Source: Halovibrio variabilis | GTDB taxonomy: Bacteria > Pseudomonadota > Gammaproteobacteria > Pseudomonadales > Halomonadaceae | Assembly (NCBI RefSeq): GCF_007991175.1 | Contig: NZ_BJXV01000004.1 | Coordinates: 62,001 to 126,000 of the forward strand | Length of the DNA stretch: 64,000 nucleotides | Direction: 5' to 3' | Shown: piece by piece, positions 8,993 through 19,768 of the stretch | Layout: each line of letters starts with the position of its first letter | Position numbering within the stretch: position 1 is the first letter of the stretch | Translations under genes and position numbers: made by a program | The notes under the pieces: generated by a model | The model's database searches: none | Told to the model about the DNA's origin: nothing | Seen by the model: the letters and a program-made list of their open reading frames with translations, nothing else

Positions 8993-10024
8993 TCAGCTCA
9001 CCGCCATTAGTTCACTTAGCACAGCCGTCGCAAAACTGCCGCGTGGCAGCGCAAACGAGAGCTGTACGCTGCCCGCCTGCCGCGTTAGCTCAGGGTCAAG
9101 CAGTCGCATGCGCAGCGCGCGGCGTGCCTGCTTGACCCCACTGCGCACTAAGCCACCGCATAGCCCGGGGTAGTCCTGCAAGAGCTGCGCTTCATAGCGG
9201 GCAGCGTCTCCCTGACCCGGTTCGCCAACGCCCCAAAGCACCCCGGTGGGGTGCACATCCAACTCGTCGGCGCGCGTGCCCAAGGTTGCATCAACGGCCT
9301 CAATACTAAATACGCTTTGTGTACCGTCCAGCATTAAGGTATCGCCTGCAAGGGGCTGGCACCAAGTACCATCCGCTAAACGCGCGCTCAGTAACTCGTT
9401 AAACAAAAAACTGCGCGCCGTGGAGAGCATCATACCTTGCCGATCGTCCCGTTTACGCCAACCTCGGTTAAGTAACGCCTCGGCGCGCTGGAGATTCCGC
9501 CCCTCATGGCCAAAACGCTGGGGGCCAAAATAGTTGGGCACGCCCTGCTGGCAGAGCGCCTCCCAGCGGCGCGTCAACGCATCGCCTTCAATCGCCTCAC
9601 CGCTAACCCGTAGGACAAACCGGTTGGTGCGGTGAACGCCACGCTTGAGTTTGCGCGGGTGGCGTGCCTGTTCGACGACCGTGATGCCCAGGGCATTAAG
9701 CGACTGCTCAAGCTCCGCAGGCGCATCACGGCCGGGCAAATGCACACTCAGCCACTGACGCGTAACGGCAATGCGGTCTTTCATGCCGGAATAGCCAATA
9801 TCGCGGGGCGTTACGCCACACAGCCGGCTTAATAGCTTGACCACCTCTAACGTGGTTTGGTTGCGCTTTTCAATGCGCAGCCAGAGATGTTCTCCGTGAG
9901 CCTCAGGGGTAAAATCAAGCTGCTCGTCGACCCAGAAATCTTCCGGCTGAACCCGGTACTGACCTGGCTTAGGCGGACCGAACTGAGCATCCAGGCAGCG
10001 CTGCCAAACGGGCATATTAATCAT
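8993..10024 (-). CDS. truD: tRNA pseudouridine(13) synthase
   Basis: 343 residues. Isomerises U13 in tRNA-Glu and a few other substrates. The catalytic aspartate is D83 in [15 protein letters not shown], and [16 protein letters not shown] is the family's second signature, followed by the inserted TruD domain. It overlaps the end of ispF by eight bases; an in-frame ATG three codons later (10015) would remove the overlap. Confidence 0.95.
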   Translation of the reverse strand: MINMPVWQRCLDAQFGPPKPGQYRVQPEDFWVDEQLDFTPEAHGEHLWLRIEKRNQTTLEVVKLLSRLCGVTPRDIGYSGMKDRIAVTRQWLSVHLPGRDAPAELEQSLNALGITVVEQARHPRKLKRGVHRTNRFVLRVSGEAIEGDALTRRWEALCQQGVPNYFGPQRFGHEGRNLQRAEALLNRGWRKRDDRQGMMLSTARSFLFNELLSARLADGTWCQPLAGDTLMLDGTQSVFSIEAVDATLGTRADELDVHPTGVLWGVGEPGQGDAARYEAQLLQDYPGLCGGLVRSGVKQARRALRMRLLDPELTRQAGSVQLSFALPRGSFATAVLSELMAVS

Positions 10025-10508
10025 TAAGCGCCTCTAAGCGGTTGACCAGCACCACCGCTTCAGCGGCGATGCCCTCACCACGCCCGGTGAAACCTAAACG
10101 TTCAGTGGTCGTGGCTTTGACATTGACGTGACCTAGCGTGACCGCTAGGTCAGCGGCAATGATGGCTCGCATCGCCTCGATATGCGGCGCCATCTTAGGC
10201 GCTTGCGCCATCAGCGTGGCGTCGATATTCACCACGCCATAGCCTTGCTGTTGCACCAGGTTCACCACGTGGCGCAGCAGCTCGCGGCTATCCGCGCCCG
10301 CCCAGGCAGGCTCGGTATCGGGGAAATGGCGGCCAATATCGCCTAGCGCACAGGCGCCTAACAGCGCATCGCTGATGGCGTGCAGCAGCACATCGCCATC
10401 GGAATGGGCGACAAAGCCCTGCTCAAACGGCAACTTAACACCACCGATCATTAAATGATCGCCAGGGCCAAAGCGGTGTACATCGAATCCATGGCCAATA
10501 CGCATCAT
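10017..10508 (-). CDS. ispF: 2-C-methyl-D-erythritol 2,4-cyclodiphosphate synthase
   Basis: 163 residues, usual length. Fifth step of the MEP isoprenoid pathway, cyclising CDP-ME 2-phosphate with release of CMP. Metal ligands are in place: D9 and H11 in GHGFDVHRF and H43 in LLHAI. The C-terminal [18 protein letters not shown] is the standard signature. It overlaps ispD by four bases (ATGA). Confidence 0.96.
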   Translation of the reverse strand: MMRIGHGFDVHRFGPGDHLMIGGVKLPFEQGFVAHSDGDVLLHAISDALLGACALGDIGRHFPDTEPAWAGADSRELLRHVVNLVQQQGYGVVNIDATLMAQAPKMAPHIEAMRAIIAADLAVTLGHVNVKATTTERLGFTGRGEGIAAEAVVLVNRLEALND

Positions 10509-11212
10509 CGGCTCCTTGCTGGCGTGTGATCAATTTGGGCAGTCATTATGGCGGCAGCCAGGGCTAAGTCGTCCGGATGAGTCACTTTTAAATTATCGCG
10601 CCGGCCGCTAACCAATTGAGGGCGCTCACCCAGGGCTTCAACCGCCGAGGCTTCATCGGTCACCAAGGTGTTCTGATGGCGGGCGGTTTCCAGCGCACGG
10701 CGCAGCAGCGCATAGCGAAACCCCTGGGGGGTTAGCGCGTGCCATAGCCCGTCACGCGGTTCGGTGCGGGCGCTCAATCCCTGCGCATCAGCGCGCTTCA
10801 TGGTGTCTGCCACCGGCATTGCCAGCAGGGCGCCGCCGGGGTGGGTGGCGACGGCTTGATAGAGCGCGTGAAGATCACACGCGGTAATACAGGGGCGGGC
10901 CACGTCGTGCACCAAGACAATATCGTCGTCCTGGGCCTCGATGGCGTGCAGGGCATTCAAGACGCTGTCCATGCGCTCACAGCCACCGGGCACCCGCTGC
11001 CAGTCGTTAAACGGCACCCATTGTGGCGCAAACCAGTGATCATCATCGTCTAAACACAGCACCAGGCGAGCGTCTGGAAAAGCGTCATGCAGTCGCGCCA
11101 GCGTATGCAGCAGTATCGGCTGGTCCGCCAGGCGTAAATACTGCTTGGGCTTATCGGCGCCCATACGGCGCCCTTGCCCAGCGGCGGGTACCACTAGCCA
11201 CGTTTGGCTCAC
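10505..11212 (-). CDS. ispD: 2-C-methyl-D-erythritol 4-phosphate cytidylyltransferase
   Basis: 235 residues. Third step of the MEP pathway, forming CDP-ME from MEP and CTP. The CTP-binding loop is [18 protein letters not shown] near the N-terminus; [10 protein letters not shown] and [13 protein letters not shown] are further family motifs. It overlaps both ispF and ftsB by four bases, so ftsB-ispD-ispF form a tightly coupled operon. Confidence 0.96.
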   Translation of the reverse strand: MSQTWLVVPAAGQGRRMGADKPKQYLRLADQPILLHTLARLHDAFPDARLVLCLDDDDHWFAPQWVPFNDWQRVPGGCERMDSVLNALHAIEAQDDDIVLVHDVARPCITACDLHALYQAVATHPGGALLAMPVADTMKRADAQGLSARTEPRDGLWHALTPQGFRYALLRRALETARHQNTLVTDEASAVEALGERPQLVSGRRDNLKVTHPDDLALAAAIMTAQIDHTPARSR

Positions 11213-11547
11213 TGCGGCGGCTCCTGGGGTGCGACTAGCCCGGCATTAATACCGATCAGCTCATTTTCAATCGCCACGCCCGGCACCCAAAAGAACTGTT
11301 CATCGGTGCGCACCATCCCCATATCACTCCGTGCGCGCTCTTCAATCGCATCTAAACCGGTTTTTAAATCCGTCACCTCGGCGGCCAGCCGCGCATTGCG
11401 CTCGCGCATGGGCACGTTCGCGGCTTCCTGTACCGCGACGCGTTGCTCCACATGCTGTAAATCCCGCCAGCCGCCGTTGCCCAGCCATAATGCGTACTGG
11501 AGCAGCGCTAAGACGGCGAGCAATGTTATCACTAGCCCTTTGCGCAT
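11209..11547 (-). CDS. ftsB: Cell division protein FtsB
   Basis: 112 residues. One N-terminal membrane segment (about residues 4-22) is followed by a coiled coil (about 30-70) and the ERARSDMGMVRTDEQFFWVP tail typical of FtsB. It forms the FtsQLB complex with FtsQ and FtsL at the septum and is anchored in the inner membrane with a periplasmic coiled coil. First gene of the ispD-ispF-truD operon. Confidence 0.93.
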   Translation of the reverse strand: MRKGLVITLLAVLALLQYALWLGNGGWRDLQHVEQRVAVQEAANVPMRERNARLAAEVTDLKTGLDAIEERARSDMGMVRTDEQFFWVPGVAIENELIGINAGLVAPQEPPQ

Positions 11548-11698
11548 CGCTGCTCTCCTGCGGTAGGTCTGCGGTGTTGAAACTGCATGGCGTTACGCTT
11601 CAATAAGGTGGCGTTTAAACAAACAAGGCTAAACTAGGCTTTATCGGCGCGCATTATGCCATTAAGGGCCAATACCAGCGAGTAGCGCCGCATTTAAA

Positions 11699-12850
11699 TC
11701 ACAGCTTAAAAGGCAGTGCCTGATGGGCAGCTTCACGGTAGGCGCTGACCTGCTCGCCCTCTTGGCGACAAAACTGGGCAACGCCTGCAGCAAGCCCAGG
11801 GTGGCTAATATAGTGCAACGAGCGCACCCGCTGGGGGGCAAAACCGCGCACCAATTTATGTTCACCTTGGGTGCCGGGGTCAAACAGCGTTAAACCGCTC
11901 TGCAGACAGTGCTCAAGGCCTTGGTAATAGCAGACCTCGAAATGCAGACAGTCCGCGACGATTTCACTCCCCCAATAGCGTCCATACAGACTATTAGCAC
12001 CACGAAAATACAGCGCTGCCGCCACCGGGCGTTCATCAATATAAGCCTGTACCAGCACCAGTGCCTCGGGCATGGTTTGGCGCAAACGTTCAAAAAAGTC
12101 ATGGTTAAGATAAGGTGGGCGACCACGCTCGTGGTAGGTGATCGTATAACAACCAAAGAAGTGCGCCATTGCGGCTGGCGTAATGGCATCCCCCTCTAAC
12201 CGCCTCACCGTCAAACCTTGCTCGGCGACCAGACGCCGCTCGCGCTTGATCATTTTACGCCGTTTTGAGGTCAGGCTAGCCAGAAAGCCATCAAAATCAC
12301 CAAAGCCGCGATCACGCCACTGAAACTGCACGCCTTCACGAGTGATCAGCTCCGGGCACTGCGCCTGCCAGGCGCTGACGTCTGCCTCGTCGGCAAATAG
12401 CAAGTGCCAGCTGGAAAGCTCAAGGCGTTGACACTGCTCACGCCACGCCTCGGCCAGCATTGCGCGTACCGCCCCCGCATCGGCGTGCTTGGCGATGAGC
12501 GTGCGTGCCCCCGGCACCGGGGTGAAGGGCACGGCACTGAGGGCTTTCGGGTAGTAGCTGCCCCCGGCGCGCTCCAGTGCGTCCGCCCAGCCCCAATCAA
12601 ACACATACTCACCATAAGAGTGATGTTTACGATACATTGGCATTGCCGCGACCAATTGCTCACCTTGCCATACACTCAGATGGCACGGTTCCCAGCCAGT
12701 TGCCTCACTGACGGAACCACTGGCTTCAAGCGCGTGCAAAAAAGCGTGGCGCAGAAAGGGGTGATCATGATCGACCAGCGAATCCCATTGGCTTGCCGTG
12801 ACGGCCCCAATGGCGGGTAATATAGTTAACGACAGTGGGCGTGACGGCAT
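11699..12850 (-). CDS. DUF482/COG3146 GNAT-fold protein
   Basis: 383 residues. Belongs to the family called 'peptidogalycan biosynthesis/recognition' (DUF482), a FemAB/GNAT-like acyltransferase fold. Typical pieces are PFLRHAFLHALEASGSV near the N-terminus, SYGEYVFDWGWADA, the KRRKMIKRERR helix and GRYWGSEIVADCLHFEVCYYQG followed by FDPGTQGEHKL. The true substrate is unknown; a role in cell-envelope aminoacylation has only been guessed. It stands alone, 150 bases from ftsB. No signal peptide or membrane segment is visible. Confidence 0.82.
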   Translation of the reverse strand: MPSRPLSLTILPAIGAVTASQWDSLVDHDHPFLRHAFLHALEASGSVSEATGWEPCHLSVWQGEQLVAAMPMYRKHHSYGEYVFDWGWADALERAGGSYYPKALSAVPFTPVPGARTLIAKHADAGAVRAMLAEAWREQCQRLELSSWHLLFADEADVSAWQAQCPELITREGVQFQWRDRGFGDFDGFLASLTSKRRKMIKRERRLVAEQGLTVRRLEGDAITPAAMAHFFGCYTITYHERGRPPYLNHDFFERLRQTMPEALVLVQAYIDERPVAAALYFRGANSLYGRYWGSEIVADCLHFEVCYYQGLEHCLQSGLTLFDPGTQGEHKLVRGFAPQRVRSLHYISHPGLAAGVAQFCRQEGEQVSAYREAAHQALPFKL

Positions 12851-12866
12851 AGCACCTTCCAGGCAG

Positions 12867-12893
12867 TGTGGGGCTAAAAATGTGGGGCTAAAA
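12867..12893. repeat. Direct repeat TGTGGGGCTAAAA x2
   Basis: Two perfect copies at 12867-12879 and 12881-12893 (period 14), followed by a decayed third copy, in the gap between the DUF482 gene and the aldehyde dehydrogenase. Function unknown; it lies in the promoter region of both divergent genes. Confidence 0.6.
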
Positions 12894-12999
12894 GTGCGGC
12901 GCTAGGGGCTTAAAGAGAGTGCGAGGCTAACACAGCATAAAATGGCCTACGTCACTTTACACTATCTGACGAGACGAACCGTTTATACCAGGAGAGGTC

Positions 13000-14355
13000 A
13001 TGACGCGCGATCTAACGGGGGACTTCAAAACGCAGCGCCAAGCTGCCGAGCAAATGCCCTACCCGACACTCAAGGTTCGACGCGACCGCTTGGCCCGCCT
13101 AGCGCGCATGACCCAACGCCACCGGATTGAAATTATAGCCGCCATTCAAACCGATTTCGGCCGCCGCAGCGATGTCGAAATACGCATCGCCGAAATCAGC
13201 GCCGTGCTCCACGCTATTCGCCACACCAGGCTTCGCCTGTGGCACTGGATGCGCCCCCGGGCGGTCGGCATGCCGTGGCGGCTAATGCCCGCCCGCGCCC
13301 GCATTGCGCCCCAGCCGCTGGGCGTTGTGGGCGTGATGTCGCCCTGGAACTACCCCTGGAGTTTGGCATTAATGCCGGTGATCGATGCGTTTGCGGCGGG
13401 CAACGTAGTGATGCTTAAGCCTAGCGAACACACGCCAGCTACCAGCGAGCTGCTGCACCGGCTAGTGGGGCAATATTTCACCCCTGAAGAGCTATGCGTA
13501 GTGGAGGGCGATGCGGAGGTTGCCCGTCGCTTTAGCGAATTGCCCTTTGATCATTTGCTGTTCACTGGCTCTGCCGCGGTGGGACGCCAAGTCGCCCAGG
13601 CTGCAGCGGCAAATTTAACCCCCACGACGCTAGAGCTAGGTGGCAAATCACCGGCCATCGTGGCCGGCGATGCGGATCTGGATAAAGCAGCAGCGGCGAT
13701 CATTTTTGGCAAAGGCATGAACGGCGGCCAAACCTGTATCGCCCCCGACTATGTCCTGGTGGAAAGCCGCCATATTAGCGCCTTAACTCAGGCACTCAGC
13801 CAGGCTATTCAGCAACAGCGCCCCGATGACCAGGCAGCCACTGACGCCATCAACACGGCCCACCAGCAGCGAATCGAAGCCATGCTGGAAGAAGCTGGCA
13901 ACCACGGCTGTCGAATCATTGACCACGGCGACCATGCCCCGGCACTGATTATCGACCCCCACCAGGGCCTGCAAATAATGCGCGAGGAAATTTTTGGCCG
14001 CTGCCTACCGGTGATTGGGGTGAGTGATATGCAGGCCGCCATCAGCTATGTCAATGCCCGCCCGCATCCTTTGGCGCTGTATGCGTTTACCCGCGATAAC
14101 GCTTTGCAGCATCAACTGCTACACACAACTCGCTCGGGTGCACTGGTCTTTAACGCCACCCTGCTTCACCACGCGGTTCACTCACTGCCCTTCGGTGGCG
14201 TAGGCGAGAGTGGCATGGGTGCCTATCATGGCCGCCATGGCTTTACCCGGTTCAGCCATTTACGCGGGGTGTTTTATCAATCTAAACAAGCCACTAGTCA
14301 CATCCTTTACCCGCCCTACCGGCGCTGGCTGATAAAACTGTTAGGGCTTGGCTAA
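13000..14355 (+). CDS. Coniferyl-aldehyde-dehydrogenase-like aldehyde dehydrogenase
   Basis: 451 residues, the shorter class-3-type aldehyde dehydrogenase. General base E212 in LELGGKSP and catalytic C246 in NGGQTCIAPD are present, as is the SPWNYPWSL nucleotide-site motif. The C-terminus (YPPYRRWLIKLLGLG) resembles coniferyl aldehyde dehydrogenases (CalB) and fatty-aldehyde dehydrogenases. It probably oxidises aromatic or medium-chain aldehydes with NAD(P)+; the substrate is not known. ATG 13000 is preceded by AGGAGAGG. It is a single-gene unit. Confidence 0.85.
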   Translation: MTRDLTGDFKTQRQAAEQMPYPTLKVRRDRLARLARMTQRHRIEIIAAIQTDFGRRSDVEIRIAEISAVLHAIRHTRLRLWHWMRPRAVGMPWRLMPARARIAPQPLGVVGVMSPWNYPWSLALMPVIDAFAAGNVVMLKPSEHTPATSELLHRLVGQYFTPEELCVVEGDAEVARRFSELPFDHLLFTGSAAVGRQVAQAAAANLTPTTLELGGKSPAIVAGDADLDKAAAAIIFGKGMNGGQTCIAPDYVLVESRHISALTQALSQAIQQQRPDDQAATDAINTAHQQRIEAMLEEAGNHGCRIIDHGDHAPALIIDPHQGLQIMREEIFGRCLPVIGVSDMQAAISYVNARPHPLALYAFTRDNALQHQLLHTTRSGALVFNATLLHHAVHSLPFGGVGESGMGAYHGRHGFTRFSHLRGVFYQSKQATSHILYPPYRRWLIKLLGLG

Positions 14356-14444
14356 AGATTGTTAGTTGATGTCCGATATGTAGTTACCCATCGGTATAAC
14401 ATCCGAAGAGGTATGCTTGACACATTCACTGCGTCGGAATAACC

Positions 14445-16685
14445 ATGCAAGCCCCAGACACTCCCCCTAATGAAACACAGCGCCTGGCGGCTTTGCATGC
14501 TCTAAAGGTACTCAATACGCCTATTGACAAGGCTTTTGAGCGCATGACACAACTCGCTCGCGACCTGTTCGATATGCCCGTCGCCTTAGTGTCGTTAATA
14601 GACCAAGAGCGGCAATGGTTTAAATCGCACCAAGGGCTTGAAGTGCGTGAAACCGACCGGGCCTTCTCTTTCTGCGCCCATGCCATCGCCCACGATGGGC
14701 CGCTGGTCATTGAAGACACCCAAAAGGACGAACGCTTTGCAGACAACCCACTGACCATAGGCACGCCGCATATTCGTTTTTATGCCGGCTACCCGGTACG
14801 GCCACTAGATGGCATGGCGGTGGGCACGCTGTGCTTAATTGACCACCGACCACGCACTTTTAGCGAGCGTGATTTAAAGCTGCTGGGCAGTTTAGCGGGT
14901 CAGGTAGAAGAGCTATTTCGCCAACACAAGCTACAGGTTGAGCTCACCCGCACCACTGGCAAGATGCATAAAGAGCAGAAGCTGCTTAAAGTCCTCCATC
15001 AAGGCATTACCGACTATCAGGCGCTGATGTCCGGCAAGCGGCTGTGGGTGTTTTTAATGGAGGCGTTGCGCGAGCTTACCGATAGCGATTACGCGCTGAT
15101 TGGCGAAGTCATGCCCACCGATACCACTAATGCGCTTAAAATTCATGCCATTACCGATTTATCATGGAATGAAGAATCGCGTAATCTGATAGACCAGCTG
15201 GGTAGTGGCAATTTGCAACTCACCGACCCAGACTCAATGTTAGGTCGTGTTTTTGCCTATGGTGAAGTGATCATTGCCGACGACATTCCGCCCCCTATTA
15301 AGCGCAGCGGTTTTCTCATCAAGGACACGCCGTTTTATAACTACCTGGGCGTCCCTATTTTCAGCGGCAAAGAACTTATCGGCATGTACGCCCTTGCCAA
15401 CAGCAAGCAGCCATTGAACCAAGCCATGCTAGATTGGCTTCAGCCGTTTACCGACACCTGCTCACTACTCATCAACTTGTATAGCCAAATGGCTGAGCGC
15501 GAGCAGGTAACCCAAGACCTGGCAAAGGCCAGAGACCAAGCTGAAAAAGCCAATCAAGCCAAAAGCGAGTTTCTTTCCTCAATGAGCCATGAGCTGCGTA
15601 CACCGCTCAACGCCATCATTGGCTTTTCGCAGTTGCTGGTTAAAGGGCGACGCGACCCACTGAACCAAAAGCAACGGCGTCAGATCGGCCAAATTGAGAA
15701 CAGTGGCCAACACTTACTGAGCTTAATCAATGAGGTGCTGGACCTCGCTAAAATAGAAGCGGGCCATCTGATGTTATCGATTGAGCCTATTGCGATGGCC
15801 AATGTCATTGACGACGCCTGCAGCACCCTTGAGGCCAACATCGAAGCCGCGGGGATTACATTAACGTGCTCGCCAACGCCACCAAACCGCTTGGTAACCG
15901 CCGATTACACCCGCACCAAGCAAATACTGCTTAACTTGCTTTCCAATGCGATTAAATATAATTGTCCGCAGGGCACTATCGACATTGCAGCCACGCAACT
16001 AAGCGATGAAATGCGCATTAGCGTTACTGATTCGGGAAAAGGCATTGCGGCTGAGCGCCAGCATGAACTGTTTGAACCGTTTAACCGCTTGGGGTCCGAG
16101 CATGACGCCATCGAAGGAACAGGGATTGGCTTGGCGATTACCCGCCAATTAGTCGAGAAAATGCAAGGTCGCATCGGGGTTGAAAGCACGCCGGGGGTAG
16201 GCGCAACGTTTTGGTTTACGCTACCTCTGGCTGAACGTTCCGCCCCAAGTAACACAACTTCTGATGCACACGTGGAGGCAAACACCGATAGCCAACGCAG
16301 CTTTGCGCTGCTTTATATCGAAGATAACCCCACCAACCAGCGGCTGATGGAAGATGTTGTAGGCGCTTTCCCTTCGATACAGTTTCAGACCGTGCTCAAC
16401 GCTGAACGAGGGCTTGAAATCATGCGTCAATCACCGCCTGATGTGGTGCTGATGGATATTCACTTACCCGGCATGAACGGTTATCAAGCCCTGGCAGTGA
16501 TGCAGCAAGACCCTCTACTTCAGCATATCAAGGTGATTGCCTTGTCTGCTAACGCCATGGAGCGCGATCTACGCTATGGCTTAGCCGCCGGATTTTACGA
16601 TTACCTGACCAAACCCATCGATATCGAACAGCTAAGCCAACAGCTAAACCAGCTCTTAAACGCTGCGCCAAGGAAGGGGCCATGA
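14445..16685 (+). CDS. Hybrid sensor histidine kinase, GAF-GAF-HisKA-HATPase-REC
   Basis: 746 residues, no membrane segment, so cytoplasmic. Order: GAF domain (about 25-165) with the SFCAHAI motif common in cyanobacterial-type and diguanylate-linked GAFs, second GAF (about 185-345), HisKA with phospho-accepting H382 in SSMSHELRTPLNAIIGFS, HATPase (about 485-597; N box LLNLLSNAIKYN, GTGIGLAIT), and a C-terminal receiver (621-740) with D671 in LMDIHLPGMNG. It probably hands phosphate to the response regulator encoded next, whose ATG overlaps its stop (ATGA). The ligand of the GAF domains is unknown. Confidence 0.92.
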   Translation: MQAPDTPPNETQRLAALHALKVLNTPIDKAFERMTQLARDLFDMPVALVSLIDQERQWFKSHQGLEVRETDRAFSFCAHAIAHDGPLVIEDTQKDERFADNPLTIGTPHIRFYAGYPVRPLDGMAVGTLCLIDHRPRTFSERDLKLLGSLAGQVEELFRQHKLQVELTRTTGKMHKEQKLLKVLHQGITDYQALMSGKRLWVFLMEALRELTDSDYALIGEVMPTDTTNALKIHAITDLSWNEESRNLIDQLGSGNLQLTDPDSMLGRVFAYGEVIIADDIPPPIKRSGFLIKDTPFYNYLGVPIFSGKELIGMYALANSKQPLNQAMLDWLQPFTDTCSLLINLYSQMAEREQVTQDLAKARDQAEKANQAKSEFLSSMSHELRTPLNAIIGFSQLLVKGRRDPLNQKQRRQIGQIENSGQHLLSLINEVLDLAKIEAGHLMLSIEPIAMANVIDDACSTLEANIEAAGITLTCSPTPPNRLVTADYTRTKQILLNLLSNAIKYNCPQGTIDIAATQLSDEMRISVTDSGKGIAAERQHELFEPFNRLGSEHDAIEGTGIGLAITRQLVEKMQGRIGVESTPGVGATFWFTLPLAERSAPSNTTSDAHVEANTDSQRSFALLYIEDNPTNQRLMEDVVGAFPSIQFQTVLNAERGLEIMRQSPPDVVLMDIHLPGMNGYQALAVMQQDPLLQHIKVIALSANAMERDLRYGLAAGFYDYLTKPIDIEQLSQQLNQLLNAAPRKGP

Positions 16686-18454
16686 GTCTTACTCAAAAAC
16701 ACCTGCTTGTTGTCGACGACAACATGGTTAATATCGATTTAATGCTCGATCTACTCGAGGAGTATGGTTTCGCGAATGTGCATGGCATCAATGATCCACG
16801 CCAAGTGCTTGCCCACTGCCAACAGCAGCTACCGGACTTGTTGCTGCTCGATATCCGCATGCCTTATTTAGACGGCTACGCGGTGATTGAAGAGCTGCAA
16901 CATCACTTAGCCGAGAAGATGCCGCCGATTATTGTACTGACGGCCCAAATTGATGACGCCACCCGGCAACGGGCACTCGCCATGGGCGTACGCGATTTTA
17001 TTGCCAAGCCGTTCAAGCAAGATGAAATCCTGCAACGCATCCGTATCACCCTGGACGTTGAGCACCGCTACCAAATACGCGATAAGCAGGCCGATACGCT
17101 AGAACTCATGGTCGCTAAGCGTACCCAAGAACTGGACCGCCAATCACGCACCGACCCGATCACGCAACTACCTAACCGGCGGGCGTTAAACCAGGCGCTT
17201 CAAGCGGCCGCCTTGCAAGCTTCCGGGGCCGGGCTGCTGTTTATTGCCCTTGACGGCTTGGATGACGTGGTCCGTTTACACGGCTACCCCATCGCCGACC
17301 AGCTGCTCTACTTTATCGGTCAACAGCTTCGCCAACGGCTCGACGCCGACTGCCTGCTGGGCTTATGGGGCGGTAGCGAACTGCTAGTCATTGCGCCGAC
17401 GGGCGACGCAGCCAAACTGCTGCCATTGGCCGATCGCTTATTCACCTGTTTTGAGCAAGATCAGACGCTCGGTGAACTACTGCTTCCCATCAGCGCACGC
17501 ATTGGCATTAGCGGAGAAACGCGCCACTTTGACACTGAAAGGCTCGTGCATATGGCCGCCCTGGCGCTGCCGCTGCATGGCTCACTGACGGTTCAATGCT
17601 ATACCCCAGCGCTCGAAGCCAAACAGCGCCATCGGCTACAACTGCAGCAGGCGATTCGCGGCGCCACCGAGCGCGGCGAGATGTCGCTTGCCTTTCAACC
17701 CAAACTCTCGCTGGCAACCCATAAGATTCTCGGCGCGGAAGCGCTGCTACGCTGGCAGCATCCCGAGCTAGGGCTTATCTCGCCGGGCGAGTTTATACCG
17801 CTTGCTGAGGCCAGCGGTGATATTCTCTCAATAGGCGATTGGGTAATCGGCGAGGCCATGCGCCATATCAATGAATGGCGGGCGCTGGGGCTACTCAATG
17901 ACGATTTCCATATCGCGGTGAATGTCGCCACGCGCCAGCTAATGCGCAAAGATTTCGCTCCGCAGCTGCTAGCCCGCCTAGCGCAGCAACAAATTCCCGA
18001 ACGCTTTCTCGCTCTGGAAGTGACCGAGTCGGGGCTGATGAGCGATATGAATCACGCCCAGCAGCAACTTGCTAAGCTGGCCGAAATGAATATCGCGGTC
18101 GCCATTGACGATTTTGGCACCGGCCAATCGTCGCTGGCGTACATTAAAACGCTGCCCTTCTCGACGCTTAAAATCGACCGCGCGTTTGTCATGGATTTGG
18201 AAACCAGCGCGATTGACCGCGAACTGGCCCGCACGATTACTCAGCTTGCCCACAGCGTGGGCTGCGATGTAGTGGCGGAAGGCATCGAAAACTCGGCGCA
18301 AGCGGCGTATTTAAGCTCGATTGGTTGCGAAGCCGCGCAAGGTTACTTTTATGCCCGTCCACTGGCTGCCGAGGCGTTTGTGGCCTGGTGCGGCGCATGG
18401 GAACCACTTTATTCCACACCTCCACTTTCCCTATCCTCACACGGAGACCGTTAA
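16682..18454 (+). CDS. Response regulator with degenerate GGDEF and intact EAL domain
   Basis: 590 residues: receiver (about 6-120, D57 in [13 protein letters not shown]), GGDEF-like domain (about 155-310) and EAL domain (about 325-575). The GGDEF signature reads GGSEL near residue 230, so diguanylate cyclase activity is unlikely. The EAL domain keeps [16 protein letters not shown] and the second-half acidic residues, so it should degrade c-di-GMP. Probable output of the upstream hybrid kinase (four-base overlap). The stop shares one base with the hexR start (TAATG), so the three genes look translationally coupled. Confidence 0.9.
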   Translation: MSLTQKHLLVVDDNMVNIDLMLDLLEEYGFANVHGINDPRQVLAHCQQQLPDLLLLDIRMPYLDGYAVIEELQHHLAEKMPPIIVLTAQIDDATRQRALAMGVRDFIAKPFKQDEILQRIRITLDVEHRYQIRDKQADTLELMVAKRTQELDRQSRTDPITQLPNRRALNQALQAAALQASGAGLLFIALDGLDDVVRLHGYPIADQLLYFIGQQLRQRLDADCLLGLWGGSELLVIAPTGDAAKLLPLADRLFTCFEQDQTLGELLLPISARIGISGETRHFDTERLVHMAALALPLHGSLTVQCYTPALEAKQRHRLQLQQAIRGATERGEMSLAFQPKLSLATHKILGAEALLRWQHPELGLISPGEFIPLAEASGDILSIGDWVIGEAMRHINEWRALGLLNDDFHIAVNVATRQLMRKDFAPQLLARLAQQQIPERFLALEVTESGLMSDMNHAQQQLAKLAEMNIAVAIDDFGTGQSSLAYIKTLPFSTLKIDRAFVMDLETSAIDRELARTITQLAHSVGCDVVAEGIENSAQAAYLSSIGCEAAQGYFYARPLAAEAFVAWCGAWEPLYSTPPLSLSSHGDR

Positions 18455-19317
18455 TGGCGCATGACTTACTTGACCGTTTACGCGAACGTTTAGAAGAACT
18501 CAATCGCTCAGAGCGTAAAGTCGCTAATGTCATTCTTGAAGACCCGACGGTCGCGACCAGCCTGAGCATTGCCAGCCTCGCCCAGGCGGCCAGCGTCAGC
18601 GAGCCGACGGTTAACCGTTTTTGCCGCAACTTTGGCGCCAAAGGCTACCCCGATTTTAAAATCAAGCTAGCCCAGAGCCTAGCCGGGGGCACGCCCTATG
18701 TAACGCGTGCAGTGGAGCCCGGCGACTCCGCCACCCAGTACACCCATAAGATTTTTGGCGCCACGATCGCCGCACTCGATGAAGCCCAGCGGGAAATCGA
18801 TATAGCCGCCGTCGAGCGCATGGTCGACTACTTAACCCAGGCCAAGCAGATCCATATTTTTGGCTTGGGTGCCTCCGGCGCAGTGGCCCAGGACGCCCAG
18901 CATAAGTTTTTCCGCTTTAACCTACCGGTGATGGCCTACGTTGATGTCCTCATGCAGCGTATGGTCGCAGCGGCCTGCCATACCGGCGATGTGGTGGTGA
19001 TTATTTCCTACACCGGGCGCACCCGGGAGCTTGTGGATATTGCCCGCCTGGCCCGCGAAGCGGGGGCAGTGGTACTCGGCATTACTGCCCCCAATTCGCC
19101 GGTGGCCAACGAGTGCACCGCCACACTGGATGTCGCCACGCCCGAAGACACCGACCACTACATGCCAATGACCTCGCGGGTGATTCAATTAACGCTGATT
19201 GATGCGCTGGCTACGGGGGTTACCTTGAGGCGCGGTGAAGACTTCCTCCCTCACCTCAAAAAAATCAAAGACAGCCTGCGCGACACGCGCTTTCCGATCG
19301 AAAAACCCAATAAGTGA
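18454..19317 (+). CDS. hexR: HexR-like MurR/RpiR family transcriptional regulator
   Basis: 287 residues from ATG 18454; the frame is open further upstream, but this start fits the family and the [13 protein letters not shown] beginning. N-terminal RpiR helix-turn-helix ([20 protein letters not shown], about 42-61) and C-terminal SIS sugar-phosphate-binding domain (about 125-260; [16 protein letters not shown]). HexR represses Entner-Doudoroff/central sugar genes and is released by KDPG in pseudomonads and related bacteria. Here no zwf, edd or eda is adjacent; it is instead fused in an operon to a c-di-GMP module. The assignment is by similarity. Confidence 0.82.
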   Translation: MAHDLLDRLRERLEELNRSERKVANVILEDPTVATSLSIASLAQAASVSEPTVNRFCRNFGAKGYPDFKIKLAQSLAGGTPYVTRAVEPGDSATQYTHKIFGATIAALDEAQREIDIAAVERMVDYLTQAKQIHIFGLGASGAVAQDAQHKFFRFNLPVMAYVDVLMQRMVAAACHTGDVVVIISYTGRTRELVDIARLAREAGAVVLGITAPNSPVANECTATLDVATPEDTDHYMPMTSRVIQLTLIDALATGVTLRRGEDFLPHLKKIKDSLRDTRFPIEKPNK

Positions 19318-19340
19318 GGAGCAAGGTGAGGTGTAAACTA

Positions 19341-19697
19341 TTAGCTCACCGCGGCAGTGACGGTAATTTCCACTTTTAGCTCATCGGCGGGCATGGCTGC
19401 GCAGATACAGGTGCGCGCCGGTGCATAGCCTGCCGGCATCCAGGCATCCCACACCTCGTTCATGGCGGCAACGTCGCTGCCCTCTTTGAGATAAATCGTC
19501 GCGCTAAGCAGCTGCTCACGGCTTGAACCAATCTCTTTTAGTAGCTCGTCAACCCGCGCCAGCATGCTTTCCGTTTGCGCCGTGATATCACCCTCCCGCG
19601 CTTCTGGGCCCGCCACTTGACCACATAGATAAGCCACCCCTTGGTGGATAACCGCACGGCTCATGCGAGCTTTCGTATCGTGGCGCTGAATCAGCAT
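19341..19697 (-). CDS. RidA family protein (YjgF/YER057c/UK114)
   Basis: 118 residues. The Rid fold is shown by [30 protein letters not shown] and APARTCICA; the Arg in PARTC corresponds to the arginine needed for imine/enamine deaminase activity in RidA. It would remove reactive 2-aminoacrylate-type intermediates in the cytoplasm. The divergent N-terminus suggests a Rid subgroup other than archetypal RidA. It is followed head-on by hexR and lies 71 bases downstream of an Lrp-type regulator on the same strand, which may control it. Confidence 0.88.
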   Translation of the reverse strand: MLIQRHDTKARMSRAVIHQGVAYLCGQVAGPEAREGDITAQTESMLARVDELLKEIGSSREQLLSATIYLKEGSDVAAMNEVWDAWMPAGYAPARTCICAAMPADELKVEITVTAAVS

Positions 19698-19768
19698 GGT
19701 GGCAACTCCTCATTAGATTGAAAAAACAGTCTAAACCGCCGAGCTTGTGACTGACTATGTCGGGTTAA

